A DNA stretch of 64,000 bases from Thermogemmatispora aurantia. GTDB taxonomy: Bacteria > Chloroflexota > Ktedonobacteria > Ktedonobacterales > Ktedonobacteraceae. The position numbers and the translations under genes are program-made. Of the stretch, positions 14,280 to 23,368 are shown one piece after another. The notes beneath the pieces were generated by a model. That model ran no database searches. It had not been told where the DNA came from and saw nothing but the letters and a program-made list of their open reading frames with translations. The first letter of the stretch is position 1; each line of letters starts with the position of its first letter. The stretch lies in contig NZ_BKZV01000001.1 in assembly GCF_008974285.1 (NCBI RefSeq), positions 1,101,319 through 1,165,318 of the forward strand. Direction: 5' to 3'.

Positions 14280-16259
14280 ATGAAAGAGCATCACAGCGGT
14301 GAGCTGCCCCCATCAGAGGTATTGCGTAGCCAGGCTATCACTATCATCGAGGTGCGACCCACTGACACGCGCCAGAGTGTGCTCACGGCCATCTTGACGC
14401 AAGAGAAACTGGGGCGCAGACAAACAGTGTTGCTTCTGCCAGCCGAGAATAAGGCTTTCCACCGCAAGGTTGATTTTGAAGGGTTGCGAGAGCTACAGCG
14501 GGAGCTTCAGACGCAGCTCATTGTTATTGCCCAGCCTGATTCGAAGGTGGCCCACTACGCCCGCCAACAGCGCTTTCCTGTCTTCTCCTCGCTGGAAGAC
14601 TATGCCGCCACAGCCCAGCTGCCCCAGCCTTCGCCGGTCGAGGGGGCAGCCGCAGCCACGGAGCCAGTACCGGTCACCGAGACTGAACGTGGCCCCGCTG
14701 TCGAGTGGCCTGCTGCTGCTCTGCCTGGTCCAGTTCCAGCAGTACCCGGCTCTGCGGTTGGAGAGGACAAGCCTGGCACTACGGCAGTCGGTCCCCAAGC
14801 CCCTTCCGAGCAGGCGACCGGAGCGCTTCCTGCGCTGGTGCCGGTGGCGAGTAGCCGCATCCCTCCTCTGCCGACGCGCAGGCCTCGTGTTCCCCGCCGC
14901 GTTCTTGCCAGCCGGCGTTTCTGGCTATTCCTCGGTCTCATTATCGTGCTCCTGCTGCTCATCAGTATCGTGCTGATTCCGCTGACTCAGATCTTCGGTG
15001 GGGCTGCCAGCGCCGCCAGTGTCACCATTGTTCCCGAAACGCGCGACCTCAAGCAGATCTATACCTTGAGCGGAGAGCCGGGTGTTTCTTCCAACGCCGC
15101 CCGCCACCAGGTCAGCGCCCGCCTCCTGGCTTCATCCGAATTGCGCCAGAGCCGCCAGGTACCAGCCAGCGGGCACGGCGTGATACCAGCAACACGAGCC
15201 GAGGGCATCTTGACTTTCTACAATGCCTTGCCCGTGCCCCAAAGCATTCCGAAAGGGACCATCTTAAGTGCCCCAAGCGGCGTTCGAGTCATCACCGATC
15301 AGACAGCCTCATTGCCGGCAGCTACGCCCCCCGTGGAGTCCAGCGCCAGCGTTCCGGCTCATGCCTTGCAACCAGGTAGTCAGGGCAATCTTCCAGCCTT
15401 CGCCTTCCATACCGTTTCCTGCTGCGGTAATGGCCTCACAGTCCAAAATGCTCTGGCCTTCAGCGGTGGAGCTGATCCACAGCCCTACACCTATGTTCAA
15501 CAGAGCGATATCGATCAGGCCAGCACGGCGCTCCAGATGAGCCTCATTGCAGCAGCCCAGCGCGATCTCCAGGCACGAGCGGCAGCTAATGAGCGCTTCG
15601 TCGGCGGAGCAGAGTGCCCGGCCTTGACGAGCGCCGACCATCAGGCAGGCGACCGGGTGTCAGAGGTGACAGTGACGGTTGCTGTCGTCTGCAGCGGCGA
15701 GGTCTACGATCAAGTGGGGGCACGCGTGCTGGCCGCCAGTCTGTTGGCTAACGATGCAGCGCGGAACCCAGGGCCAGGCTATAGCCTGATAGGTCAGATC
15801 GCCACCACTATCGTGTCTGCCACCCTCGCTCAGCAGCAGCAGGGCCTTATCACGCTTCGCGTGCAGGCCGAAGGCATTTGGACCTATCAATTCGACGCTC
15901 AAGCGCGTCAGCGACTGGCGAACCTGATCAAAGGAAAAACCCAGGATCAGGCGCTGGCCCTGCTTCGAGAGCAGCCCGGCATCCAAAGTGTCTCGCTCGC
16001 CCTCAGTGGCAGCGGCTCCCGCTTGCCAGACAACGCTGATGCGATTAGCATCCATGTAGCCACGGTTGTTGGTTTGAAAGCATCGCCGCTGCCAACAGCT
16101 TTCCCTGACCAGCGCTTCGCTCAGCCTTCCACTCCTCCTGAACCAGCACAGCCCCTCAGCAATAGCACACCTTCGGCGGCTCCCCCTCCCTTTCCCACGG
16201 CCTCATCCGCTGCGATCACCCCTACTGTCTCCTCACAGGATCAGATGGACCACAGCTAG
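14280..16259 (+). CDS. Single-pass membrane protein with a baseplate-J-like extracellular region
   Basis: The 659-residue protein has an N-terminal cytoplasmic part (about residues 1-210, ending in a Pro/Ala/Val-rich linker), one transmembrane helix (about 213-236, FWLFLGLIIVLLLLISIVLI) and a long outer part. The outer part contains ATRAEGILTFYNA and SIPKGTILSAPSGVRVITDQ, which resemble the beta-rich entry of baseplate J/gp47-like proteins, then a repeated hydrophilic region and a Pro/Ser-rich tail. I know this pattern from large cell-surface proteins of Chloroflexota, but no enzymatic motif is visible. The ATG at 14280 has AAGGAGG nearby. A role in the cell envelope is inference only. Confidence 0.6.
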   Translation: MKEHHSGELPPSEVLRSQAITIIEVRPTDTRQSVLTAILTQEKLGRRQTVLLLPAENKAFHRKVDFEGLRELQRELQTQLIVIAQPDSKVAHYARQQRFPVFSSLEDYAATAQLPQPSPVEGAAAATEPVPVTETERGPAVEWPAAALPGPVPAVPGSAVGEDKPGTTAVGPQAPSEQATGALPALVPVASSRIPPLPTRRPRVPRRVLASRRFWLFLGLIIVLLLLISIVLIPLTQIFGGAASAASVTIVPETRDLKQIYTLSGEPGVSSNAARHQVSARLLASSELRQSRQVPASGHGVIPATRAEGILTFYNALPVPQSIPKGTILSAPSGVRVITDQTASLPAATPPVESSASVPAHALQPGSQGNLPAFAFHTVSCCGNGLTVQNALAFSGGADPQPYTYVQQSDIDQASTALQMSLIAAAQRDLQARAAANERFVGGAECPALTSADHQAGDRVSEVTVTVAVVCSGEVYDQVGARVLAASLLANDAARNPGPGYSLIGQIATTIVSATLAQQQQGLITLRVQAEGIWTYQFDAQARQRLANLIKGKTQDQALALLREQPGIQSVSLALSGSGSRLPDNADAISIHVATVVGLKASPLPTAFPDQRFAQPSTPPEPAQPLSNSTPSAAPPPFPTASSAAITPTVSSQDQMDHS

Positions 16260-16466
16260 CAGCCTTGCCTTCGTCTATCTACCATGTCAGCCATTCCCCA
16301 CTACAGGAGATAGGACATCGCCCCCCTTGCTCCTTCGTAAGTGGATATCTATATATACATTTGTCTGTCATAGGGCGTGTCCATACTGAGAGCAGAAAGG
16401 AAAGTGACAGATCAGCATATATGCTCGTTGCAATGGAGACGCACATCAGGAAAGGAGTGGACTTCT

Positions 16467-17141
16467 GTGAGTCGCATTATTGTTCAGAGCGAAAAGGTTA
16501 TCTCTGGTAAGCCAGAAGATATCTACGCGATTCTAGCTGACTATAAGGGCCGTCATCCGCAGATTCTGCCAGCTAACTTCCAGGACTATCGGGTTGAGCA
16601 GGGCGCCCAGGGCGAGGGCACAGTGGTGAGCTTTCGTTTGCACGCTGGCGGACGGGAACGTCTCTACCGCATGCGCGTGAGCGAGCCAGTACGGGGCCAA
16701 ACCCTGACAGAGAGTGATCTCAATTCTTCACTGATCACAACCTGGACGGTCACGCCGCTCGACGATGGGCAACGTACGCAGGTACGCATTGCCACAATGT
16801 GGGAAGGAGGCAGTGGCCTCGGCGGTTTCTTTGAGCGTCTCTTCGCTCCTTTGGGCTTGCGACGGATCTATAACCAGACCCTGGCTTCGCTGGCGGCTGT
16901 GGTCGAAGGTCGACCTGCCGAGGGGCGCCGCCCAAGCAGCCCAGTGCTCTTGTTACCGCTATTAGCGTTGCTCATCGCCCTACCTTTGTTGATTCGCCTG
17001 TTCCAGCAACGCCGCCGACGCTCGAAGCTGCCAGCGCGCGTTGTCCCCGCCAGTAAGTTGAAAGAAGCCCGCTCGCGGCTCCGTGAGGCTCGCCATCAGG
17101 CTGCCCGCGCGCTCCCTCGTTTGCGCTCGCTGCGGGCCTGA
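16467..17141 (+). CDS. SRPBCC (START/Bet v1-like) protein with a C-terminal membrane anchor
   Basis: Residues about 1-150 read as a polyketide-cyclase/SRPBCC fold: IIVQSEKVISGKPEDIYAIL at the start, then alternating strands ending in a long helix (GLRRIYNQTLASLAAVVEG). A hydrophobic helix (about 158-178, LLLPLLALLIALPLLIRLF) and a very basic tail rich in Arg/Lys follow, so the domain should face the cytoplasm and be tethered to the membrane. The start is GTG at 16467, chosen for AAAGGAGT at 16451-16458; a longer frame upstream has no ribosome site. The ligand is unknown. The positively charged tail could bind lipid head groups or nucleic acid, but that is speculative. Confidence 0.65.
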   Translation: MSRIIVQSEKVISGKPEDIYAILADYKGRHPQILPANFQDYRVEQGAQGEGTVVSFRLHAGGRERLYRMRVSEPVRGQTLTESDLNSSLITTWTVTPLDDGQRTQVRIATMWEGGSGLGGFFERLFAPLGLRRIYNQTLASLAAVVEGRPAEGRRPSSPVLLLPLLALLIALPLLIRLFQQRRRRSKLPARVVPASKLKEARSRLREARHQAARALPRLRSLRA

Positions 17142-17245
17142 GTCGATCCGATGACCACCGTTGATCACCCTCAGTTGAGCAGGAGAGACGCCACCTGAGA
17201 CGGTTGGCGTCTCCTCGGCTCTCTCCTTCTTTCGCCGCTCGCTGC

Positions 17246-17274
17246 TTGACAACCTTCTCCGAAGTCGTTATCCT
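17246..17274 (+). promoter_or_regulatory. Promoter for the 17605 gene
   Basis: TTGACA (17246-17251), a 17-base spacer and TATCCT (17269-17274). Transcription would begin near 17281, leaving a leader of about 320 bases. Confidence 0.55.
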
Positions 17275-17604
17275 CCAAAGCAGGGATAGATGCAGAAGAT
17301 TACAAACAAGCTAGCCCTGATTAAAACGAAGACACGCTTCTGAAAGAGAAAAAGGCTCGCTTGCTTCCAGCAGCTATCTCCTTCCGCTGCCTGCCTGGTC
17401 CGCCAGAGTTGCTGCCATCGATTGAGGCACGAGACCAGGCGAGGCCTGTCCTGGCCGGCTCAGGCCCCTTTCGGGCCTCGGGGCCTCGGCAGCGAGGAAA
17501 GGGCAGGCTGAGCAGGAGGAGCCAGGTTTTGGCTGAGCTGACCTGGTACTTGCGAGCGAGAGAGCAGTAGCCTGCTCCCCCCCGTTGGAGAGAAGAGACA
17601 GAGG
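17275..17604 (+). other. Long leader before the 17605 gene
   Basis: No gene is convincing. A small stem AGGCCC/GGGCCT lies near 17462-17478. No known riboswitch signature was recognised. Confidence 0.4.
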
Positions 17605-19707
17605 ATGGCTTTTGCGATGAGAGCGCAGTGGCCTGATGCGTATTGGGATCAGAGAGCCAGTCGTGGTCGTCTGCTGGTGCATCTGGTGCTGCTCATGGTG
17701 CTGCTACCACTGCTGGTGGCGCTCCTTGGCAGATCGGCCTTGGACGGCTTCGACTCGCTCGCCAGCGGCTGCACCGCGTTCTCCCTCTCTCCAGGGCGCA
17801 CGCCGCCGCTCTATCTGGGCCTGGTGGCCTATCGCTTTGTGGATAAGCTGGCCTATCTGGAGATCGGCGATCGCGCCTTGGGTTTGTCCACCGCCGATCT
17901 TTTCGGAAACAATGCCGATTCTTCTCATTACCTGCGTGCGCTCCCTGGCGGTGGGCGTGTGCTTTTCGATGCGCTCGGCCCCGGCCTCTTGACCTTCGCC
18001 CGTATGCAGGAGGAGATCGGTGCACCCTGGCTGCTCTACCGCGATGGCGAGCTGCACAAGTTCTCAGCCAGCGATTTGGGCCAGCTACGGCCCACCTCAC
18101 AGACGGCCAGTCTCTTTCCGTATCCTTTCTCCCTGAACCCGGGCGAAGATGAGGGCAGCAGTATTATCGCGTTGCCGCTGTCTTTCGCCCAACGCCTGAC
18201 GCTGAGCACAACGCACCCCAACGGTAATTTTTATGCGCTTTATCGGCGCCTTCCCTGGGGGACCGTTCCCCCACAGTGCCCCGCCAGCACGATAGCGCAG
18301 ACGGCCACATTGGTCAGTACCCACACCCCAGTTTTGCCAGCAGTGGCCTCCAGACACCGGAAAAGCGGTCAGCTCACAGTGTCGCCAGGGAAGCGTGTGA
18401 CTTTTCTGACTCTACGGGGGCCTGCCCAGGTGCGGGAATTGACCTTTCGTGTGCCGCTGAGCGAGGCGGTCGCTTTTGGAAGGAGCTGGCTGTCGATCGC
18501 CTGGGACGGTGAGCGGCAACCCTCGGTGGTCGCTCCGGTGAAGTTCCTCGCTGGCGATGGCGCTGGCCTCTACCAACCCGTGGGCCGTCCTCTGGTAGCC
18601 AGCTGGTTGGCGACGATCCAGAGCGAGAGTAGTGGCAATCAGCGACTGATGGCCTTCCATCTTTATTGGCCGATGCCTTTTTCGCGCAGCGCTCGCTTTA
18701 TGCTGCAGTCGTCCCAACGGCTGACCACCGTAGACTGGAGCGTGGCTTTTGAGCCTTTTCCCGATCCTCCCAGCTGGTGGGGGACCTTTCATGCTACCTA
18801 TACCAGTGTGCCCCATCCGCCACAGGGCCAGGCCCTGACTTTGCTGGACGTCCGCGGAAGTGGCAAGCTTGTGGGAACGGTGATTAATTTCTGGCGACCC
18901 GACGGGACGCTGGAAGGCAATCCAGAGATCACGCTCGACGATAGCCTGACTCCTCAAATCGAGGTTACAGGCACCGAGGAGTGGGGTCTCGGCGGCGACT
19001 ACTGGCACGGCGGTCACCAGACGAGCCTGCCTCTGGGCGGCTTCCCCAGCGGTCCCGATAATCCACCTGGGAGCGAGCGTGATGGCGCAGCCCTCTACCG
19101 CTTCCTGGTCGCAGACAGTATCCCGTTCAACCGCCATCTGGTCTTCCGGCTGGGACATGGTAGCCACAATCAGAGTCCTTACCCCTATCGCGCTCTCTTG
19201 CTCTGGTATGGGACAGTACGTCAGACGGCGACTCTTAGCGATACACTGCTGCCAGCCCAGGCAGGCAGCCGCTTCCAACACGGCTACCAGGCCGTAGATG
19301 AACACTTCTATGATCTGCGCGCCGCCGCTATTTACCAACAGGGGAATATCACGCGCAGCGGCACTGTCAGCGCGGCGAGCGGGGCGCTCTCGTTCAGTCT
19401 CCGCCTGGCGGCCAATAACGTCGGGGCTTTTCTGCGCCGTCTTTTTGACTACTGCACCCCCAATCAGAGCGCCGCAGTCTACGTGGATGGGGCCTTCGCC
19501 GGGATCTGGTACAGCGCCGGTGTGGCCAACCACGGCCCGCCCGGCTCGCCTCGCCACTGCTGGCGCGAGGAAGACTATCCGCTGCCAGCTCAGTTGACGG
19601 CGGGCAAAAGCGCCATCCACCTGCGTCTTGTCCCCGTCTCTTTGAGCCAGACACCCTTATCAGCCTGGACGGCCTTCCGCTACCAAGTGTATAGCTTCCT
19701 GCCCTAG
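17605..19707 (+). CDS. Membrane-anchored DUF2961 (GH172-like) protein
   Basis: The 700-residue protein starts with a short cytoplasmic stretch and one hydrophobic helix (about residues 27-46), so the remainder should lie outside the membrane. The central and C-terminal regions match DUF2961, now glycoside hydrolase family 172. WWGTFHATY precedes VRGSGKLVGTVINFWRP, and EGNPEITLDDSLTPQIEVTG with GTEEWGLGGDYW corresponds to the EGD..DG..P.I.GTGTEDYF block of the family. Characterised members act on alpha-fructofuranosides and alpha-arabinofuranosides. The family's acidic catalytic positions cannot be verified by eye here, and GTGTEDY has become GTEEWGLGGDY, so activity is uncertain. The gene has its own promoter and a long leader. 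Confidence 0.65.
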   Translation: MAFAMRAQWPDAYWDQRASRGRLLVHLVLLMVLLPLLVALLGRSALDGFDSLASGCTAFSLSPGRTPPLYLGLVAYRFVDKLAYLEIGDRALGLSTADLFGNNADSSHYLRALPGGGRVLFDALGPGLLTFARMQEEIGAPWLLYRDGELHKFSASDLGQLRPTSQTASLFPYPFSLNPGEDEGSSIIALPLSFAQRLTLSTTHPNGNFYALYRRLPWGTVPPQCPASTIAQTATLVSTHTPVLPAVASRHRKSGQLTVSPGKRVTFLTLRGPAQVRELTFRVPLSEAVAFGRSWLSIAWDGERQPSVVAPVKFLAGDGAGLYQPVGRPLVASWLATIQSESSGNQRLMAFHLYWPMPFSRSARFMLQSSQRLTTVDWSVAFEPFPDPPSWWGTFHATYTSVPHPPQGQALTLLDVRGSGKLVGTVINFWRPDGTLEGNPEITLDDSLTPQIEVTGTEEWGLGGDYWHGGHQTSLPLGGFPSGPDNPPGSERDGAALYRFLVADSIPFNRHLVFRLGHGSHNQSPYPYRALLLWYGTVRQTATLSDTLLPAQAGSRFQHGYQAVDEHFYDLRAAAIYQQGNITRSGTVSAASGALSFSLRLAANNVGAFLRRLFDYCTPNQSAAVYVDGAFAGIWYSAGVANHGPPGSPRHCWREEDYPLPAQLTAGKSAIHLRLVPVSLSQTPLSAWTAFRYQVYSFLP

Positions 19708-19838
19708 ACCAGTCTCCTCTGCCCGCAGCGGCACACACACTTGTGCCCCGGAAGCGCACCTTGCATCCAGTAAGATCGACATCCTTTCACCACCAGTGCG
19801 GTAGAAATTACAAGCATTTGGCAGCTGATCATGGTAGC

Positions 19839-19872
19839 CTATCGTTACGATAGAAGTGCTCATCTTGAGCAC
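19839..19872. promoter_or_regulatory. Two adjacent perfect palindromes upstream of the DegT-family gene
   Basis: CTATCG-TTA-CGATAG (19839-19853) and GTGCTCA-TCT-TGAGCAC (19856-19872) are perfect inverted repeats with three-base centres, two bases apart. They sit 60-90 bases before the ATG at 19932, a position suited to dimeric repressor or activator binding. Confidence 0.5.
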
Positions 19873-19931
19873 AGTGATCATCGCGTCCACCGCGGCCTCA
19901 ATTGTAGACCGCGCAGCAAGGAGGCATAGCT

Positions 19932-21191
19932 ATGAGCCGGTCAGCTTCTTACGCTACAGCAGCAGTTGCCCCGAGCGAGGCCCGGCCACTGATTCCCGCT
20001 CAGGGCAACGGGCGCCGTCTCCTGCAACGACTCAACGCTCTTCAGCAGGAAGTGGCCGAGGTCGTAGAGGAGGCAGTTGAGAGCGGCAGTCACACCAATG
20101 GGCCTCGTGTCCAGGCCCTGGAGGAGGCATTTAAGACCTATCTTCAGGTGGCTGAGGCGATCGCCGTCAATAGCGGCAGCTCTGCTTTGCGAGCCGCTTG
20201 CGAACTGCTACGCCTGCCCCCTGGAACCGAGGTCATTGTCCCGTCCTATACGTTTATTATGACCGCATATGCGGTCAACGATGCCTTTGCTTTCGAGTCG
20301 CAGAGCGGTGCGCTAGCCAAAGGCGGGCTGGTCCCTGTCTTTGTCGATATCGATCCTCAAACCTATACCATCGATCCGGCCAGCGCCAGGGAAGCTTTGA
20401 GCGAGCGTACACGCGTTATCATCGCCGTTCATATGCTGGGCCAAATGGCCGACATGCGCCCCCTGCTCGATCTGGCCGATGAGCACCAGCTTTTTGTCAT
20501 TGAGGATGCCGCGCAGGCCCACGGCGCGACCTACCGCGATCCCCGGACGAACCATATTTACCAGGCGGGGAGCATGGGCGACTGCGGCTGCTTTTCGCTG
20601 AGCGATGTCAAAAACATTGGCTCGATGGGTAATGATGCGGGCCTGCTGACACTGACTACACGCCTCGGCTCTCGCCTGCCAGCCCTCACCGCTGAGGCCC
20701 GCGCCTGGCGCAATACAGGCCGCTTCGGTCGGCACCGCTATGAGCACCAGACCTGGGGTATCCGTGCACGGATGGATGAGTATTCAGCGTCAGAGTGCCT
20801 GGCCCAGTTGCGCTATCTCGATAGCTGGGTGAGCCGTCGTCAACAGATTGCTGCACGCTATAACGCTGCTCTGGCCAGCACCTCCTTCACGCCCCCCTAT
20901 ACTGCACCTGGTCGCACCCATGCTTTCTTTAATTACATGGTCAAAGCGCCCACGCTGGAAGCCCGTCGCCTGCTGGAGTCTCGCCTGCGCGCGGCGGGTA
21001 TCCAGGTCGCCGATACCTACAGTGTGGTGCCAGACCAGCCACTCTATCGCCAGGGTTTGCTTCCCTGCCGTATCGTGGCCGCTGAGCGAGCACGGGAGGC
21101 CGCTCGCCTGCTGGTGGCCATCCCTTGTTATCCCGAGCTTGAAGAGGAGGAAGTTGCTCGCATCGAGGAAGTGTTGAGCCGCTGCCCATAA
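19932..21191 (+). CDS. DegT/DnrJ/EryC1/StrS family aminotransferase
   Basis: The 419-residue protein is a PLP-dependent sugar-aminotransferase-type enzyme. Substrate-side motifs are TNGPRVQALEEAFKTYL, AVNSGSSALRAA and VIVPSYTFIMTAYAV; cofactor motifs are VIEDAAQAHGA and CFSLSDVKNIGSMG with the PLP lysine K227. The C-terminal half ends in a regular RLRAAGIQVADTYS...LYRQGLLP arrangement. Such enzymes usually aminate nucleotide-linked keto-sugars for surface polysaccharide or glycosylated metabolites, but some members oxidise or cyclise instead. No other nucleotide-sugar genes lie beside it, so the substrate is open. The ATG at 19932 follows AAGGAGGC. Two palindromes upstream suggest dedicated control. 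Confidence 0.8.
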   Translation: MSRSASYATAAVAPSEARPLIPAQGNGRRLLQRLNALQQEVAEVVEEAVESGSHTNGPRVQALEEAFKTYLQVAEAIAVNSGSSALRAACELLRLPPGTEVIVPSYTFIMTAYAVNDAFAFESQSGALAKGGLVPVFVDIDPQTYTIDPASAREALSERTRVIIAVHMLGQMADMRPLLDLADEHQLFVIEDAAQAHGATYRDPRTNHIYQAGSMGDCGCFSLSDVKNIGSMGNDAGLLTLTTRLGSRLPALTAEARAWRNTGRFGRHRYEHQTWGIRARMDEYSASECLAQLRYLDSWVSRRQQIAARYNAALASTSFTPPYTAPGRTHAFFNYMVKAPTLEARRLLESRLRAAGIQVADTYSVVPDQPLYRQGLLPCRIVAAERAREAARLLVAIPCYPELEEEEVARIEEVLSRCP

Positions 21192-21229
21192 GCAGCCCCC
21201 TGCCAGGCCTCTTCATCAGAGGATGGGTC

Positions 21230-21299
21230 CAGCGCCGGTGGCAAAGCTTCGCTCTGCCTCTCCCGCCGTCTCTCTTCTTCCTCCTCGCCACCGGCGCTG
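21230..21299. terminator. Long-loop inverted repeat between convergent genes
   Basis: CAGCGCCGGTGGC (21230-21242) pairs perfectly with GCCACCGGCGCTG (21287-21299) around a pyrimidine-rich loop of 44 bases. It lies between the ends of the DegT-family gene and the receiver gene. There is no T-run, so a terminator role is only likely. Confidence 0.45.
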
Positions 21300-21334
21300 A
21301 CCTCTCTCCTTCCTTCTCACCAGTGATTTTTATT

Positions 21335-21748
21335 CTATTCAGGATGGGCCTGCTGAACAGGCGGCTCGGCTTCGCTCTCACCCAGGTGCGTCTTGATGAG
21401 CGCCAGCAGCTCTTCGGTCCGAAAGGGCTTGGTGAGATAGGCGCTGGCTCCCGCCAGACGCCCCTTGAGGCGGTCTAGTACGCCATCGTAGCCGGAGAGG
21501 ATGACGATGACTGGGCGCCGAGGGTGACGGGCTTTGAGGATCTGTGCAATACGATAGCCACTCAGGCGCGGCAAGGCAATGTCCAGGAGCACGAGATCGG
21601 GGAGGAGATCGCGTTGCTTCGCGAGGGTTCTGATGGCCTCGACGCCATCAGCATAGGTCAGACAATCGATGCCCTGGCGTCGCAAACATACCTCGACGAT
21701 CTTGCGCACTGGCAATGAGTCGTCGATCACCATGACAAGCTTGCCCAT
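21335..21748 (-). CDS. Stand-alone response-regulator receiver protein
   Basis: The 137-residue protein is a single CheY-like receiver domain with no output domain. The acidic pair is in VIDDSLPVRK, the phosphoacceptor is D56 in LLDIALPRLSG, the Thr/Ser switch is in ILSGYDG, and the conserved lysine is in YLTKPFR. The start is the ATG at 21746-21748, with AGGAAGGGG upstream; the longer frame has no ribosome site. Single-domain receivers pass phosphate or act by binding partners. The only histidine kinase in the window (58642-59874) is far away, so the partner is unknown. It lies 500 bases downstream of the sigma-factor gene on the same strand. Confidence 0.88.
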   Translation of the reverse strand: MGKLVMVIDDSLPVRKIVEVCLRRQGIDCLTYADGVEAIRTLAKQRDLLPDLVLLDIALPRLSGYRIAQILKARHPRRPVIVILSGYDGVLDRLKGRLAGASAYLTKPFRTEELLALIKTHLGESEAEPPVQQAHPE

Positions 21749-22248
21749 CGTGGCCTGCCCCTTCCTGGAAACGAGGTCCAACCGCTGGCTGGCCTTGAGC
21801 TGAGCGATCTGGCCCTCATCAGTCAATCATGCTGACAGGTGGTTGCTGCTTTTTCATCTGACTAGGAGGGTAGTCAGCCAGCGGCGATGAAGGCCTCTGG
21901 TTTTTCCGCCGTAGGCGATAGGATGGTTTGCCTTCGTTGCGCATGGGCACGGGTGCTTTCGCCGAAATACCTGCCTCCTCTTGCTGGTAGGCCTGTCTAC
22001 GAGTAAATTGACTCCAGGCTGGACCTTGATCTTGATCTGACGCAAAGCTCCTTCTCTTCTCCCCGGCAGTCTCTTCTTTCTTGCCGAAAGCGTCCTGCGG
22101 CTGCTTTCTCAGAGGCCAGGGCAATTGGATGGAGAAATTGGATGGAGACGGGTCTGGCCGGGCCGGCCTGGCCAGGAGAGGGACAGCGCTCTTGCGGTTT
22201 GTCTGTTCTCCTGGCCCAGGCGCCAGCGACCAATCATGTTCTGCTCCG

Positions 22249-23292
22249 TCAGGGAACAAGGAATTCTTCAAGCATGCGCTTGCGGCAAGGCTCGGCCAGT
22301 TTGCGCAGGGCTTTGGCCTCGGCCTGCCTGATGGCCTCGTGCGTGACCCCCAGCTTGCGCCCCACCTCCTTGAGGGAGTGCTCACGCGCTCCTTGGAGAC
22401 CATAGCGCAAGGAGATGATTCTGCGCTCGTTGGGGCTGAGACTTTGAAGCACTTCCTTGATATGGGTTTCCAGCATCTGGCGAATGACTACCTGCTCCGG
22501 CGAGTAGGCAATGTCGTCTTCAATGGTGTCCCTGAAAGGGATCTCATCTTCCGAGCCGGTGGCCGGGGAGTCAAGGCTGAGAGTCTCTTCGCTAGCCTGC
22601 AACAGGGCTATGACCTGCCTCTCTGAGAGATCCAGCTCCTCCGCCAGGTCCTCGGTGGTGGGATCACGCTCCAGGTCCTGCTGCAAGCGCTGACGTACCT
22701 GAGTCAGACGCTTCAGTTCTTCACGCTTGTAGAGGGGCACGCGAATGGTGTGGGCCTGCTTGGCCAGGGCATGGGACATGGCGCGCTTGATCCACCAGGT
22801 GGCATAGGTGCTAAATTTGTAGCCCCGACGATAGTCGAACTTTTCAATGGCGTGGATGAGGCCAATGTTGCCTTCTTGTACCAGATCCATCAGGTCCATC
22901 CCCAGGCCCACGTACCGACGCGCAATGCTGACTACTAGGCGCAGGTTGGATTCGATCAGCTGCCGCTTGGCTTCCTCTCCCTGGGCTAGAATGTAGGGAT
23001 CGGGATGGGCCTTCTTGCGCTCCTCGCGAGCACGCTCCATCTGCCGCGCAAGGACTGTCACTTCTTCAGCAGAGAGCTGCCGCGTACGCCCAATCTCGCG
23101 CTTGTACATCTGGCGGGAATCGCGCAGGCAGAGAATATCTTGCTCCTGTTGCAAGGATGTCTTGTCATCCGTAATATCGAGGAAGGCCCGCTCCATAAGC
23201 CGCGGCTGCAAGCGCAGCTCCTCGTCATCAGCCGGGCCAGCGCCAATGACAACGCAGGTGGTGGCCGTGGTCCGAGGCAAAACACTGACCAT
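22249..23292 (-). CDS. RNA polymerase sigma-70 family factor (RpoD/SigA-like, group 2)
   Basis: The 347-residue factor contains region 1.2 ([20 protein letters not shown]), region 2 with [20 protein letters not shown] and [20 protein letters not shown], region 3 ([20 protein letters not shown]) and region 4 ending in [16 protein letters not shown] with the -35 recognition helix. There is no long region 1.1, and an unrelated stretch of about 45 residues leads. It is shorter than a typical vegetative RpoD, so an alternative group 2 factor is likely. The ATG at 23290-23292 has GAGGAG eight bases upstream. It follows the PP2C gene by 76 bases on the same strand, which suggests co-expression with a phosphatase. 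Confidence 0.9.
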   Translation of the reverse strand: MVSVLPRTTATTCVVIGAGPADDEELRLQPRLMERAFLDITDDKTSLQQEQDILCLRDSRQMYKREIGRTRQLSAEEVTVLARQMERAREERKKAHPDPYILAQGEEAKRQLIESNLRLVVSIARRYVGLGMDLMDLVQEGNIGLIHAIEKFDYRRGYKFSTYATWWIKRAMSHALAKQAHTIRVPLYKREELKRLTQVRQRLQQDLERDPTTEDLAEELDLSERQVIALLQASEETLSLDSPATGSEDEIPFRDTIEDDIAYSPEQVVIRQMLETHIKEVLQSLSPNERRIISLRYGLQGAREHSLKEVGRKLGVTHEAIRQAEAKALRKLAEPCRKRMLEEFLVP

Positions 23293-23331
23293 GTCTATAC
23301 TCCTCTCTTTTCTCTGTTTCAAGAAATATGC

Positions 23332-23349
23332 TGTTGATTTTCATCAACA
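23332..23349 (-). promoter_or_regulatory. Palindrome between the PP2C and sigma-factor genes
   Basis: TGTTGAT-TTTC-ATCAACA is a perfect 7-bp inverted repeat 40 bases before the sigma-factor ATG. It could be an operator or an intercistronic RNA stem. Confidence 0.4.
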
Positions 23350-23368
23350 ACTATCGTTAGGCTTCCAA

